NCBI GenBank assembly: GCA_009363875.1 | Contig: CM018685.1 | Coordinates: 55,873,087 to 55,937,086, forward strand | Length of the DNA: 64,000 nucleotides | Origin: Mikania micrantha | Taxonomy: Eukaryota; Streptophyta; Magnoliopsida; Asterales; Asteraceae | Reading direction: 5' to 3' | Shown: positions 21,629 to 32,623 of the stretch, piece after piece | Layout: every line of letters begins with the position of its first letter | Numbering within the stretch: position 1 is the stretch's first letter | Program-made: the position numbers and the translations under genes | The notes under the pieces: generated by a model | The model's database searches: none | Seen by the model: the letters and a program-made list of their open reading frames with translations, nothing else | What the model was told of the DNA's origin: nothing

Positions 21629-22316
21629 CCAAGTAGAACTACCTGCTGAGATTACCTGCGATAATGGATCTCAATTCATTGGTAAAAGAACTACCAACTT
21701 TTGCGAAGCATGGGGGATAAAAATGATCACTTCCACACCAGTACATCCTCAAGCTAACAGTTAAGCAGAATCAAGCAATAAGATAATCATAAATAATCTC
21801 AAAAAGAAGTTGGGATCTAAGAAAGGAAAATGGGCCGAAGAACTTCCATTTGTCCTATGGGCGGATAGAATAACTACAAAAAATGCGACTGGTCAAACCC
21901 CATTCTCATTAGTGTTTGGATCAGAAGCTGTACTCTCAACTGAGATGATTATCCCTACTGCAAGAACAAGTTTATAGACTATAGAAGCTAATAACGAAGT
22001 ATTATCTCAGGATATAGACACCATCGATGAATCTAGGGATATTGCGAAGATTAGAATGGCTGCTTATCAGCAAAAGATAGCTAAATTCTACAATAAGAAT
22101 ATAAGGATCAGAAGATTCCAAGTAGGAGACTTAGTTTTAAGAAAAGCATTTTAGAATACCACTAATCCAACGGATGGAAAACTTGCCCCAAAATGGGAAG
22201 GACCTTATAAAATTGATTCTGAAGCTGGAAAGGGAGCATATAGATTAATTAATATGGAAGGAGAACCTCTTCCAAGGGCATGGAATTCCATTCACTTAAA
22301 AACATACTTTATATGA
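21629..22316 (+). pseudogene. Tat integrase fragment, plus strand
   Basis: Begins at PAEITCDNGSQF, i.e. just before the second catalytic Asp, and runs to the C-terminal stop, parallel to 3291-3980 on the other strand. In-frame stops: TAA about 21762-21764, TAG 21975-21977 and TAG 22152-22154. The opposite-strand copy has CAA, CAG (3630-3632) and CAG (3453-3455) at the aligned codons. Confidence 0.88.
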
Positions 22317-23918
22317 CTTTCACTGAAATCTTTACTCTAAATTTACATGATTGTGTCTCAATATTCTTGTATATCCTTACTGTCATATATTCTCAATTTA
22401 TCTTGACACTAACTTGAGCATTGGAGAGGCTTAGGGATCCCTAATGCCTACCCTTTCTAAAATATTTTATGTTTTTGCAGTAATAGCTGGAGAAGATACG
22501 ATGCTACATGTCTCAGCCCAAGTTTTGACATGAAATCAAAACTTGATGAATACCCCGCACTGACTATATGTCTAGCTACAAAGTTTGGACCTGAAATCAA
22601 AACTCAAGAGACCTTTGTCTCTCATGAAGACTTAGGGTTCATACCCTTGCCACTAGCGCACGTATATCCTGCTATAATCCAAGATAATGGGACCAGTACA
22701 CCCATGAGTGGCTGATAATTTCATTATCGAGGGTTATAACTATGGATCCTCCGTAATATCCCGGTATAGTTGGAGATTTTGGGAACAGTACACGCATGAG
22801 TGACTGACAATTTCATTTTCAAATACTATAACCAGGGATCCACCGAATTCCGGCCTAGTCGTCAGTATCCCGGCCTTAGTCGCCAGCATTCCGGCCTTAG
22901 TCGCCAGTATCTCTCGACCTTGTCGCCAGTATTTTCGGCCTTAGTCGCCAGTATAATCGGCCTTGTCGCCAGTATAATCGGCCTTGTCGCCAGTATTCCG
23001 GCCTTGTCGCCAGTATTTTCGGCATTGTCGCCAGTATTTTCGGCATTGTCGCCAGTATTTTCGGCCTTGTCGCCAGTCTAACCGGCCTTAGTCGCCAGTA
23101 TATTGGGATTATCCCAATCCTTTTTGTTTTTGAACATGTGCAGGAACACACTCTCAAGGATACTTTGGGAAATGACTTCTACTAGGCATATGCCTAAGGA
23201 TATTGAAGAAACGGACTCAAGTTTCAAGACTATTTCAGGATATTATACAAGTATAATCATAAAATGTCCAAAGATATTAAGGTACGCAATTCCTACATTA
23301 TCCTGATAGGGATAAGAAGGGCTTCGAAAATAAATCTACTCGTTCAAGGAGTTGGTATTTATTTCTTGACTCATTAAACATCTTTATTTTTAATCATACT
23401 ATTACCCTTTGCAAATATCTGATCCTGAAATAGAGCCTTGAATAAATGATTTATTTATTTTTTTTAATTCAACTTTATGAAAACTACAAAAATATCCTCA
23501 ATATTCTCACAATTAGCATCCTGATCAAATGTACTTTTCAAGTATCCTGAATATAAATGAATTTCTCATAAGGAAAACCTATAAACTACAGTGGGAATGA
23601 TTTAATCAAACAGAATTGTGATTCTGCAAGACATAACTAAACATAATAACCTAAAGCATTCATTAATATTACTAAGTCAAAAGATTAACAAAATAAAAAC
23701 AGTATATCGGGCTTCGCCATGAAAACACATGGTCCCTCCACCCAATATACTGAAAATCTCAAAGTAAAAGAAAATAAGAAATTTTAGGCTTCGCCATGTA
23801 AACACATGGTCCCTCCACCTAAAATCCCATAAATTGTCTGCCCATCTAGGGACTTAACATCAGGATATTGTTTAAAAACTACATGTCACCATAATAAAGA
23901 ACCACAAACATAATGGGC
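22317..23918 (+). other. 3' non-coding region of the plus-strand Tat element
   Basis: Holds the leader, a 12-unit minisatellite (22851-23105), and the paired CATGG-hairpin blocks near 23710-23820. It leads into the end of the antisense gene at 23919. No sense gene is supported; the short ORFs at 22800-23157 come from the minisatellite. Confidence 0.75.
22851..23105. repeat. 21-bp minisatellite in Tat 3' region (12 units)
   Basis: Twelve units of the form GGCCTTRGTCGCCAGTATTTTC, the reverse complement of the array at 2600-2790. Two units read GGCATT instead of GGCCTT and look like a local duplication. Copy number differs (12 against 9), as expected of an unstable array. Confidence 0.9.
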
Positions 23919-25506
23919 TCAGACCTTGTCAACTCTATCTTCATCGCCCATCACCGCACCTTCCTCGCCTCCACCAGCTCCAATATCCTCACCTCCTACC
24001 ACCTTACTGGTCTCCACCACGCTATCCGTCTTCGCCGCTGCGTCAGAAGTCTCCGCCATATCCCCAATCAGCTTAGCCAAAACCTTAACCCAGTCGGCAA
24101 GGTCCTTGTCCCACAAATCCGAGCCTTCTTGTTTTGACTTCTCTGCCATTTGGATCTTTACCTTGAGGATAGCAGCGGCAGCAGACTTCTTAGTTCCTTC
24201 AATGATTTCCTTCACCTTCAGCTTATAGAGTGCGTCATTATCCTTGACCTGCTTCTTGAACTTTAAAGCTTCCTTCTCGTAGTGACCAGCCTTGGCGAAA
24301 GCTATTTTCTTTTGATCTTCGAGATCTTCAATCTGCTTTTTGTAGGCCTCCTTGTCACTGGATATTTTCGAGATAACCTATACAATAAGGATAATATATA
24401 TAAATACTTGAGAATTAAGATAATATAAAGGTCTACCTTATGAAGAAGATCGACGGCAGTGAAATCAGGGATATCATCCACATTGACGATATCAGCACCC
24501 TTGCGCTTCTTTGAAGCCTTGGTCGAACGAGTATGCATGATCATCACCATGGGGGCAACGGGGCTAACCTTTTCTTTTTTGATAGTCAAAAAGTTGGTGA
24601 GATCTTCAAGATCAAAAGCTGATTCTAAATAAATAAACAAGAATATAAAAACATTGAAAATTAGTTAAACCCAAAAACTGACTTCAGAATACCTGATGTC
24701 ATTTGAGCTTGGGATTGTTGCGAAGAAGCACTGTGAGATGAAGAAGAAACAGGGATATCTTCTTTAGAGGATGCTACGAACTTCCGCTCTCTTTCCCCAA
24801 TTAACAAAAGAGACTGAATCCTTTGTTCAGTATCCTGATTTTCAGTAACAAGTGATTCAAACTTCGGAGCTGAAATATAACAGTAAACGTATATTAGTTA
24901 GTGAGAACTCAAATAATAATAAACAGAAAAATAAAATATCCTACCCTTCAATAACCAACTAACTGGAAGAGAAATTCCCCCAGGGATAGAACTCCTTTTA
25001 ACGAAGAAAAACTTGTCTCTCCACTCATCCTCATTCATGGTAACCCCATGAACCAAAATAGGGGCACCAGTTCGCCTTTGAAGTAAAAAACGGGAATACC
25101 CATGAGTACGAAGCTGATATGATGAAGAAATTTCGGCAACACCAATCTTGAGACCATGTTTATGGTTCAATGTATGAAGAGTAACAAGTAACCGCCAACC
25201 CATTGGCATAAGTTGAGGATAACAGAGACGGGTGATTCGAAAAAACTCAGAAATTAGAGTAGGAAAAGGAAAAGATAAACCTAACGAAAAGGGGTACTCA
25301 GGAAAACAAACCCACTTGGTTGAACTATGATCGGCTTTTAAGGCGGGATCATATCTGCGAAAGATGGTCTCTTCAGGAAATGCTCGGGAAAGTTGCATAA
25401 CCTCGATATGATCATCATCGAAGGTGCATGCATTTTGATCAGTATAGGGAAGAATATTCTGATCAAAGAAGTCACTAGCTTCGGAGGGAGATGAAGAATG
25501 CGACAT
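23919..25506 (-). CDS. Spliced antisense gene in Tat 3' region, putative gypsy-type transposon domain, 461 aa
   Basis: It lies antisense to the element, between integrase and 3' LTR. Four exons: 25506-24945, 24869-24693, 24624-24437 and 24377-23919. The introns (75, 68 and 59 bp) all start GT and end AG (GTAGGA/TTTCAG, GTATTC/TTTTAG-type, GTAGAC/TATAG), and coding phase is kept across all joins to a TGA at 23919-23921: 462 codons including the stop, none premature. Exon 1 has the domain known from plant 'putative gypsy type transposon' proteins (FPEYPFSLGLSFPFP, QLMPMGWRLLVTLHTLN, DEWRDKFFFVKR). Exon 3 holds a basic patch (KASKKRKG), and exon 4 a long Lys/Glu-rich coiled coil with an acidic Gly-rich end. 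A decayed copy with the same introns is at 32356->31141. Function is unknown; family membership and splicing are inferred from sequence. Confidence 0.8.
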
Positions 25507-25771
25507 TTTTACTAAATTAAAACTTAGAAAAACAGAGGAGTTGAAGAAGAAAACTTACCGAAAGGGATGATTGAAGAAGATAAGTGATTAGAAAGGAAAG
25601 ACGTGTGATCATTATATGCACAGAATTCTGACAAAATCAATAACCGCTATCCTCATCTAACCGTCCAATTAAATCATGAAACCGTCGATTTGAAATTCAA
25701 AAATTCAAATTTTAAACTATAATCTTTTAATTTTACAGCTGTAAACAACCGACTGTAAAATTGGGGGCAGT
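25507..25771 (-). promoter_or_regulatory. Upstream region of the antisense gene, up to the Tat LTR
   Basis: 265 bp between the antisense ATG and the LTR. Minus-strand reading contains a TATA-like TATAATGATC box near 25610 and pyrimidine-rich stretches, so it could hold the antisense promoter; the equivalent stretch before the copy at 32356 has the same TATAATGATC word near 32455. It also ends in the sense-strand polypurine tract (ATTGGGGGCAG, 25760-25770) that primes the 3' LTR. Confidence 0.45.
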
Positions 25772-26467
25772 TGTTAGGCGCAAAATATTCCCACTCGGGA
25801 TATTTCAGGATCCGGGATATTTCGGGATCAGGGATATTTTGAAGATATTTATTATTGCTAACGATTATTCCTATTTCTTAACATCTATTGCGAGATTTCA
25901 TGAATTGACAGGTTGTCATATGGCTGGCCCTAGTATCACGGAAGCACGCGTCAACTAGTTCAACTTAAAAGAGGAATCCAACAGAGATTTGCTTATTCAA
26001 CTTGAATTAGTCTCCCACAATTGGAAAGTGTCGGAATAATCGGAACTACCTTATGAACGTTGTCAAACGTCCTTTTTTAGATTCTTTGTATATATACCGA
26101 GGCTATTGATCGATATAGGACACTGGTGATTCATAGAACACACACGATACTCACTGAAGCTCATTTGGCTGCTTAGAATCTATCAACTTGCGCTCTTTGT
26201 TTGTATTGAATTATTGATTTGTTAATAAAACTAGGCAGAGTGACAATTGTCACCTCCCGAGGTTTTTATGCCGGCAATCCTAAGGGATTAAGGGCTTTTC
26301 CTTGTATAAATCTCATGTGTCTTACTATTTTTCTGTTTTGTATATTCAAATGGGATATCCTGAACGTATATTCATAATACTCAAGATATTTGCTTGTTAA
26401 ACACAATACCCCACTTTTCTAATTCGGTTTTGCTAAAAGTTAATCTTGTTAATTTTTTCCCGAAACA
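25772..26467 (+). repeat. Tat 3' LTR, plus strand
   Basis: 696 bp, TGTTAGGCGC...CCCGAAACA, preceded by a polypurine tract, so it is the 3' LTR of the element carrying the antisense gene. It joins copia-B integrase sequence at 26468 without a recognisable target duplication. Confidence 0.88.
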
Positions 26468-26683
26468 ACTTTCACTTACTTACCTTTTGATATTATTCAT
26501 ACTGATTTATGGACATCCCCAACCCTCTCTTCGGCTGGACACAGATATTACATATTGTTTTTAGATGATAAAACCAACTTTCTTTGGACCTACCCTCTTG
26601 CTAAAAAGTCACAAGTCTTTGCCACTTTTTCACATTTGTATTCATTAATCCGTAACCAATTTAACACATCCATAAAAAAAATC
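26468..26683 (+). pseudogene. Copia-B integrase core fragment, left of Athila insertion
   Basis: Translates to a Ty1/Copia integrase core with the first catalytic Asp (PFDIIHTDLWTSP, SAGHRYYILFLDDKTNFLW). It stops at 26683, where the Athila LTR begins; the frame resumes at 39671 with IQCDNGREYDN, the second Asp block. The TSD AAATC is at 26679-26683 and 39671-39675. Confidence 0.88.
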
Positions 26684-27842
26684 TGATGTGTTGTGAAACA
26701 CATCTGTTTTTCCATTTGTTTTGTTCAAGTTTTTGTACAGTTTTGTTTGTTTTTGTAATTGATTTAGCCGGTGCTTCACAAATATGTAATTCAATGTTTG
26801 CAGGTCATAAACATGCGTATTTGGCGCTAAAGATCAAGAAAACGAGCTCTCGGTTGGACGGAGACGGACCTGAAAACAAAGAAAGCAAAATTCTGGATTT
26901 CGAAACCCTTCGCGTATCGCGAAGACCATATGAAACCCAGTCGCGGTACGCGACAAGGGAAAATGACCAAAATGCCCTTCATTAATCATTGCGGGTTGAC
27001 CCGATTGTTTTCTCGGGTAGCGATGTCCCTCGCGTAGCGCGAGGGGTTTATGGGTAATTGTCGCGATACGCGACGGGTTCAAAAATTCAGAAAATTGATT
27101 TCTCTTCATTAAAACGGATGGAGACGGGATTTTTAGGGTTACACTCGATTACAGACGATCTGGAGGCGACAGGGGAGGCGATTGGAAGAGTTAGAAGGCA
27201 AGGATTGGCATTTGGAAGCCCGAGGATTCACAATCAAGGGTGTACAACTTTCGGTTTTTGGTTTCTTCTTGTTTTCCTTTGGATGATCATGTTTTCTTTT
27301 CAGTATTGGATTGTATCTTTTACTGTTTATGAAATGATTATGGGCTAGACCTTTAGAACTACCTAGGTTAGATGATTATGCATGTTGAATAATGGTTTAA
27401 TTCGGTTTTGGAATATATTGGTGTGATCGATTTATGATTTAAAGACTTGGTTTGGAATATTGGATGTGAATGTGTATCTTTGATTGTCTTATGATTGATT
27501 TTTCACTCCTTATGAGTCTTGATGATTGTCTGTCATATAATAGACGCATGCTAGGTCAATGACTGTGTGTTTTTTATTAATGGATGAATTATTGTGATCA
27601 GGTAATTCATAGCAGTGTTTTATTATGATTTAGACGATTAAGAGGTGCAACCAACTTCAATGGCTGTGAGGTGAGAAGTTGTCAATAAGTCTTGGTTGTT
27701 AGATTGCTAGGTTAGAGGCTTCGTGAGAAGATCGGTCTAGTTCGTTTATAAAACCTTGTTTATTGAATCCAATAGGAAATTTCAAGTTACCTCGTGCATT
27801 TAGGTGTCTTAAAACTATCGCGTCGTGAGGTAGATAGTCTGT
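26684..27842 (+). repeat. Athila 5' LTR, part 1
   Basis: Matches 37918-39069 almost base for base. It differs by a 6-bp TCGCGA present here (about 26917) and absent at about 38149. It contains four CGCG-TA-CGCG palindromes (26908-27074). The 90-100 codon ORFs within it are not credible genes. Confidence 0.9.
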
Positions 27843-30757
27843 TGTCACACCCCAACCAACGGCGGAATACGTCGGGGCGTGATTTGTGATTGTTTATAAC
27901 TCATGGTGCTACTTAGTAAGTTTCAATATTTAATAATCAAATTTCATTCATAACATGAAATCATTCAACATCCACATGGTTCAAAACAAAACAAATTATA
28001 ATCCAACATTACAACTCAAAACCCAAGCAAATAACATCGTTTATTTTATCAACTAGGTCCAAATAGCTTAAATGTGTCTTCATCCAAGCCACTAACCTGT
28101 TACACATGTAAAATAGAGTTTTGATCAACTATTTCCATAGTTGGTGAGATTCTCATACAATTTGATATATGTATATATAAGAAATAAGATGCAACAATAG
28201 TCTAATAAGAATTGATCTAAATATATATGTTCCATAATGTTTGATAATATGATTTTGGCAATTTCACCTTTCAACATAATGACACAAAGTCATTAAAGAA
28301 AGGCTACTAGTAATACTAAATAGTTTTTGGCAATTTCACCTTTAATATTAAACATGAACATAAGTCATGTTAATTAAAGGCTACTAGTACTAATGTATTG
28401 TATATGATAATCCAATAATAATAACATATAGATATACAAACAAATAGGTAACACATAACATTCAAATCTAATTCTAACTTAAACTATAGAATTGCATCAT
28501 AGTATTCGTTTATGACTCTAGAATAACATTGTTGATATGACATGTGCAACATCCCATAGATTACAAAAATGTAAAAAGGGAGTATAAGAAAACTCACATG
28601 CTTTTGCTTTAGAATTATCCAACTAGTTCTCGCTTGTGTTTAGGTAGAAACGAACCACCAACTCAACCTAAGTTTATATCAAGAATGTAACTTAGATTTT
28701 TCTAAGTATGTGCTTATGCTTGACCAACAAGTCCCCTTTTGATTTAAGCTTAGAATAATAGTTTGAAAAGATTTAATAACTTTTGTGATATAATAATTAA
28801 GAGTGTTTAAAATACAAAAATAAATAGAATAATCTTGTTATAATGGTTTATGATAAAATAATAATTTATATCTTGAAAACAAAAATGAGTTATAAATAGT
28901 TATATGTTTAAAATGATTTAAAGAATTAACATTTTATAAATATATGTATTTTTACTAATAAAATTTTTAAAGCTTGTAGTTATAATATTATAACATTAAT
29001 CTCAGAATATTAAAAATAATTTTCTGACTTTTTAAATTACTTTTTATAATTAATATTTATATTTTTAAAGTTTATTTAAACAATAAAATATCAAATTTGT
29101 GAAATAATATTCCAAAAATTATTTAAAAATTTTCAGAATGTTAATATTGTTGGAAAATAATTTCTGGAATTTTTTTCAGAATTTTTAGAAATGTTTAAGT
29201 ATATTTTAAATATTTAAAACTATTTAAATAATATCTAAATAGTAAAATAATATAATTTAATCCTGAAAATTCCTCAAATTGTTACAGAATGTTAAACACA
29301 TTATGTTAGAGTTTCTGGAATTTTTCTAGAATTTTTAGAGATGTTTTAGTACTATATATATATTTAAATTATTTAAATAATATTTAAATAACAAAATAAT
29401 ATAAATTAACTCTGAAAAATTCTCAATTTTTTTACATAATGTTAAAAATAATATTTTAGAATATCTGTAATTTTTTTAGAATTTTCGGAGTTCATTTGAT
29501 TAAGAAAATAAAAATAAAAGAATAAAAAGGGGAAAATCCAAAACCGGCTTGAACCGGGTTTGAACCCCCGACCCTTTCACCATATCCGTGAGTTTTACCA
29601 GTAGGCAATGAGGCTTGTTTCTGTTGAGAATTGTTTTTCTCAAACTTATACACACATCCAAGTCATCGTTCTCAACCTAGGAGCCCTAGAAATCAATCCC
29701 GATCCAATTCGATTGTTTCATTGATTCTAAGTTGTTGAAATCATGGGGCTAACGATCCCCATGTAAAACCAAATGAAATGAAGCTATTACCTACCTTATT
29801 TGGTTTCGGATTGAATGGGTTTGAGCAAAATCTTGTTCTCGGCAATGCTTGAACTCGATGGAAAGTTTGGGAGATCTTCAATGCTTCTTGTTGATCTCGT
29901 TTGTTTTAGAAACCAGTCGCAGAGATTGGGGTGAAGTTAATTTGATTTTGATGTTCGTTTGAATCGAATTTGATCTATGGTTTTTGTATACTCGATCGGT
30001 TACAACTATGTGGTATTAAACGAATGAGATTCTCAATTAATGTATTCGGTTTTGTTTACAAACAGATAGGAAACGTATATTGATTATAAATTGCATTAAA
30101 AATTAAGTTAAATTTCGATTTAAATCCATGAAATGGTCGAAGATGGTGGAGACGTGGGGTTGTGAATTCAACAGGGAAGAAGATCCCATATTTGCACCTC
30201 TAGTCCTCCATTTAGTTCATGTTTGACCCTTTTTTCTCAAAACTTCCTTTAATACTAATTTTCAATTTTAGTGATTTACAAACTCATCCTTAAATTTATT
30301 TATGTGGTTAATTTTAGAAATAAGTAAACTTTATAAAATTAAAATCTTCTAATAAATACAAATCGTTAACTTCTAATGTAACAATTAATCTAAATTGTGC
30401 AAAATAATAATACTTTATAAGTTTTAAAACCATATAAAGTGTTAGTTATATTATTATATATTTTGAATAATTATTTGTTACAACTTATTTGTATATTTAT
30501 ATAATAAGTTTTATGATACTATAATAAACTAAAACAATAGTTTTTAATTACTTTAATAATTTTTTTTTGAATCAATTATATCATTTAAGTTAAATGAAAT
30601 TTCTTTTTTGAAAATCTTACATATAATTAATATATCTACATGTTTGTATATGTTTTAAATTTTGAATCGGGTTAACAAAACCCCATAAACTTTCGTTTAT
30701 CTTAAACCCGACGCCATTACATTTTTAATTTAAATAACGAAAACCCTAAAGATTACA
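27843..30757 (+). mobile_element. Solo LTR inside the Athila 5' LTR
   Basis: 2,915 bp, beginning TGTCACACCCCAACC and ending AAAGATTACA, flanked by TSD TCTGT (27838-27842 and 30758-30762). The 3' LTR of Athila is uninterrupted at this point (near 39070), which defines the insert exactly. The start resembles LTRs of Tekay-type chromoviruses. It is AT-rich, with three diverged repeats (TTTTTAGAAATGTTT words, about 29130-29480), and has no coding frame. Internal domain is absent, so LTR-LTR recombination probably removed it. Confidence 0.85.
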
Positions 30758-30762
30758 TCTGT

Positions 30763-31140
30763 CAGATTTTATCCTATATGTATTGAGACGATCGCGCTGT
30801 GAGGTAGATTGTCTAGCGGGTATTTCATAAGACACATGGATGACATGTGAGGGAAACCCATTTAACCGATGGTTTAACAGCTTTGAGGGGTTTTAGTTGA
30901 TTATCCTTGAGAAGGGTCAAGGGTGTTCTAAGTTTCCTTTAAGTTTAGTATTTTAAGATCCTGGTAGCATATCAGTTACATTACCGATAGAACCTTGTCA
31001 AGCATGTATAGGATTCGAGCCTAGGTAGTGTTTTGTCCATCTGATTCTCCTCTTTGTCCACTGTTTGTTTTAGTTTTAGTTTTTCCTCCATTTAAATCAT
31101 TTTTAATTTTGTTAGTAAAACCCCCCTTCCATATTAATAT
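30763..31140 (+). repeat. Athila 5' LTR, part 2 (truncated)
   Basis: Matches 39070-39450 of the 3' LTR (CAGATTTTATCC onward) and breaks at 31140 after CCATATTAATAT. The remaining ~220 bases of the LTR, the PBS and the leader are missing. Confidence 0.88.
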
Positions 31141-32356
31141 ATTGACCTTGGCTAGTTCCTTCTCGTAGTGACCGGCTTTGGCTGTGAAGATCTTCTTCTG
31201 ATCTTCCAGGTCCTCAATCTGCTTATCGATTTGTTCTTTTTCAGAGGCGTATTTAGCAGAGACCTACAAAATAGGGATCATTCAGAATATGTAGGGATAT
31301 TATGCTAACAAATAGAATAGTTAGCATACCTTTTTCAGAAGATCAGGGATGGACAGATTAGATGGCTCCTCGAGGTCCACGGTATCTACCACTTTGCGTT
31401 TCTTGGTAGTCTTTGAGGAATGGGCAGTCATAACACGTGGCTTGGGGGCAGCAGGACTGGCTTTCTCCTTCTTCACAGCAAAGAAGGTGTCAAGGTCTTC
31501 AAGATTAAAAGTTGATTCTGCAAAATAAATCAGAATAATTAGAAATAATTAAGAATATTTAGGAATATCAAAATATTTTTAAATATACCTAAGACCATTG
31601 GAGTGACTGCTTCGAGATTAGCACAAAACTTTCTGTATTGTTCGTCAATCTTCAACAAGGAACGAATTATGTTCCTACTTTCTTCTTCTTCTGCAACAAG
31701 TGATTCAAATTTGGGAGTTGCAAAAAATAAAAACATAATAAGCAAAATTAAACAATAACAAGTCTTGATTAACAAGGAAAATCCTAAGAATCATACCCTT
31801 TTCTACCCATTTGAAAGGAAGAATTTCCCCATGAGGGATAGAACTTCTTTTCACAAAAAAGAACCTATTTCTCCACTCATCTTCATTAAAAGTAATTCCT
31901 GGAACTAAGATAGGAGCCCCACTTCTTCTTTGAAGAACGAACCGGGATGACCCGTGGGTTCTAAGTTGATACATCAGAGAGATTTCAGGGATACCAATGT
32001 CTAAACCAAAGTGATGGTTTAGTTGGTCAAGAGTGTGAAGAAGGCGCCATCCCATAGGCATGAGTTGTGAAAAACAAAGCTTAGTAATCAAGAAAAAATT
32101 AAGGATGAGATCGGGGAAGGGAAACTTTAAACCCAAGGTAAAGGGATACTCCGGAAAACATATCCAAGTGGGTGAAACGTGATCAGCCTTTAAGATTTTC
32201 AGAAAAGTGATGAAACACAGGGAAGGTTTTCGAAAGACACATTAATTCGATCCGATCATCGTTAAAAACATTTCTGTTTTGACGATTTAAAGTTAAAATA
32301 TTCTGATCGGTGAAGTCGTCGGACTTGAAATCAGAAGAAGAAGACGATCCAAACAT
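31141..32356 (-). pseudogene. Second copy of the spliced antisense gene, truncated and mutated
   Basis: ATG at 32354-32356 (MFGSSSSSDFKSD), homologous to the start of the gene at 25506. The shared core follows (FPEYPFTLGL, QLMPMGWRLLHTLDQLN, DEWRNRFFFVKR). Exon/intron borders fall at the same places: donor after WVEKG (about 31795), the next donor near 31588, acceptor TTTGCAG near 31519, donor near 31330 and acceptor TTTGTAG near 31266. Two lesions: a frameshift near 32219, and the first acceptor reads GCAA (about 31722) in place of an AG. The 3' end is cut at 31141 inside exon 4. It therefore cannot make the full protein, but it confirms the gene model of the other copy. Confidence 0.78.
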
Positions 32357-32623
32357 TTTCAGAAAGAAGAAATTAAAATTTGAAGGAGAAAATGAAAGAA
32401 ACTTACAGCAAGATCCAGTCGATGATGATGGCATCAATGGAAGAAATGTGATCATTATATCCTGCGCAAACGGCTGGAATATGTGGGAAATCGCCATATT
32501 CATAACTGCCTGACAACAGTCACATCATCTTTAAAATTCAAATTTTGAATCAAGAGCCAAAACAAACGGTTATTTTCAAATTCTTACCACCAATTAAAGC
32601 GGTAATAAGAATTTGAGGGCAAT
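32357..32623. other. Tat sequence between antisense gene copy 2 and LTR
   Basis: Equivalent to 25507-25771 of the other copy. It ends in a weak purine tract (AATTTGAGGGCAAT) before the LTR. No further gene is seen. Confidence 0.5.

Noticed and set aside
26686..27348. ORFs of 91-99 codons in the Athila 5' LTR, with twins at 37851-38531
   Set aside because: Same situation: LTR duplication explains the conservation, and the 3' copy has a 6-bp deletion but no other coding sign.
29533..29605. Possible tRNA gene (GGGTTTGAACCCCCGACC near 29562)
   Set aside because: Resembles a T-loop/B-box only; no matching acceptor stem, D-arm or anticodon arm could be folded. It lies in the solo LTR.
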